In this document: in pieces, positions 63,435 through 64,000 of the stretch
Position numbering within the stretch: position 1 is the stretch's first letter
How the letters are laid out: each line of letters begins with the position of its first letter
Assembly (NCBI RefSeq): GCF_003096835.1
Contig: NZ_QENZ01000003.1
Location: 248,001 to 312,000, forward strand
DNA: 64,000 nt
Direction: 5' to 3'
DNA from: Balneicella halophila
GTDB taxonomy: Bacteria; Bacteroidota; Bacteroidia; Bacteroidales; Balneicellaceae
Notes under the pieces: generated by a model
Databases searched by the model: none
Seen by the model: the letters and a program-made list of their open reading frames with translations, nothing else
What the model was told of the DNA's origin: nothing
Made by a program: the position numbers and the translations under genes

Positions 63435-64000
63435 ATGTCAGACGTAAAACTACTCAAAGGTAACGAAGTTATTGCTGAAGCAGCAATTCGTTGCGGTTGT
63501 GATGGATATTTTGGGTACCCAATTACCCCTCAATCAGAAGTAATGGAAACCCTCATGGAAAGAGCTCCATGGAATACTACAGGAATGGTTGTACTTCAAG
63601 CAGAAAGTGAAGTTGCAGCAATAAATATGGTCTATGGCGGAGCATGTTGTGGCAAAAAAGTAATGACCTCTTCTTCAAGCCCAGGTGTGAGTTTAAAACA
63701 AGAAGGAATCAGCTACTTATGCGGTGCAGAATTACCTTGTCTTATTGTAAATGTGCAAAGAGGAGGTCCTGGATTAGGAACCATACAACCTTCACAAGCT
63801 GATTATTTCCAAACAGTAAAAGGTGGTGGTCATGGTGACTACAAGCTCATTGTATTAGCACCAAACTCAGTTCAGGAAATGAATGACTTTGTTGATTTAG
63901 GATTTGAACTTTCTTTCAAGTACAGAGTTCCTGCAATGATTTTGAGCGATGGTATGATAGGACAAATGATGGAGAAAGTAACCTTAAGTCCTAAAAAACC
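63435..64000 (+). CDS. vorB: 2-oxoacid:ferredoxin oxidoreductase alpha subunit (VorB-like), partial
   Basis: About 188 residues are visible before the window ends and the frame stays open. It begins MSDVKLLKGNEVIAEAAIR, followed by GYPITPQSEVMETL and QAESEVAAINMVYGGACCGKKVMTSSSSPG, the pyrimidine-binding alpha-domain signature of the VorB/KorA/PorA group, then NVQRGGPGLGTIQPSQ. VorB (3-methyl-2-oxobutanoate) is favoured by the neighbouring short ferredoxin gene; KorA is the alternative. Confidence 0.93.
   Translation, partial: MSDVKLLKGNEVIAEAAIRCGCDGYFGYPITPQSEVMETLMERAPWNTTGMVVLQAESEVAAINMVYGGACCGKKVMTSSSSPGVSLKQEGISYLCGAELPCLIVNVQRGGPGLGTIQPSQADYFQTVKGGGHGDYKLIVLAPNSVQEMNDFVDLGFELSFKYRVPAMILSDGMIGQMMEKVTLSPKK

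Noticed and set aside
1-64000. Mobile elements, CRISPR arrays, restriction or toxin-antitoxin systems
   Set aside because: I saw no transposase, integrase, spaced direct repeats, methylase-nuclease pairs or toxin families. The region reads as core chromosome.

Overview
The window is AT-rich chromosomal DNA from a member of the Bacteroidota, most likely order Bacteroidales. Three kinds of evidence support this. First, at least 22 copies of the phylum's TAnnTTTG -7 promoter element sit just upstream of genes. Second, several families are typical of the phylum (DUF4292, DUF4834, DUF4924, DUF5063, a TlpA protein with a DUF4369-like N-terminus, a gliding/T9SS-type C-terminal sorting domain). Third, a VorB/VorD-type 2-oxoacid:ferredoxin oxidoreductase operon points to an anaerobic or fermentative lifestyle. 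The content is mostly core chromosome. I see no insertion sequence, prophage, integron, CRISPR array or rRNA operon.

Layout. 1-4.4 kb: the 3' end of a P-type cation ATPase, a DEAD-box RNA helicase, then a small membrane protein / M23 peptidase / HAD phosphatase cluster. 4.4-10.0 kb: a TetR-controlled export operon (TetR, TolC, HlyD, two ABC-2 permeases, no ATPase gene) with a palindromic operator next to its promoter. 10.0-10.24 kb: a promoter plus terminator without an ORF, a candidate small RNA. 10.2-15.2 kb (minus strand): polA with a degenerate proofreading domain, and an AspT/YidE-family transporter preceded by a clear cobalamin riboswitch. 15.2-24.2 kb: an outer-membrane beta-barrel protein, DUF4834, a prohibitin-like protein and a 2339-residue secreted repeat protein. 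24.2-26.5 kb (minus): DUF5063 / RNase D-like / rRNA methyltransferase operon. 26.5-28.8 kb (plus): EI24 and NfeD proteins. 28.8-40.8 kb (minus): dsbD-mgsA-kdsB, a TlpA lipoprotein, transaldolase-yciO, a TonB_C/MORN protein with NamZ, and asnS-rpoN-PAP2. 40.9 kb: tRNA-Val(TAC) with its own promoter and terminator. 41-53.9 kb: an esterase, recO divergent from valS, an S4 RNA-binding protein, DUF4924, a DMT transporter, a DUF4097-like protein, OsmC, a FabK-like oxidoreductase with kbl, nhaD, and exbB/exbD. 53.9-58.1 kb (minus): dut / TPR / DUF4292 / EnvC-like operon. 58.2-64 kb (plus): a small membrane protein with mutL, two rhomboid proteases with an endonuclease/phosphatase-fold protein, and the start of the vor operon.

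Most interesting points. (1) The B12 riboswitch controls a single AspT-family exporter. This family includes the SucE succinate exporter, and propionate formation from succinate needs B12, so the switch may open a succinate overflow valve when B12 is scarce. (2) PolA has lost the identifiable catalytic residues of the 3'-5' exonuclease while its polymerase motifs are intact. (3) A promoter-hairpin-terminator unit at about 10.15-10.23 kb looks like an undescribed small RNA. (4) A 16-bp perfect palindrome lies at the vor promoter. (5) A giant surface protein carries five degenerate repeats of about 260 residues. Gene starts were corrected in several places because the longest reading frame runs into or past the promoter.
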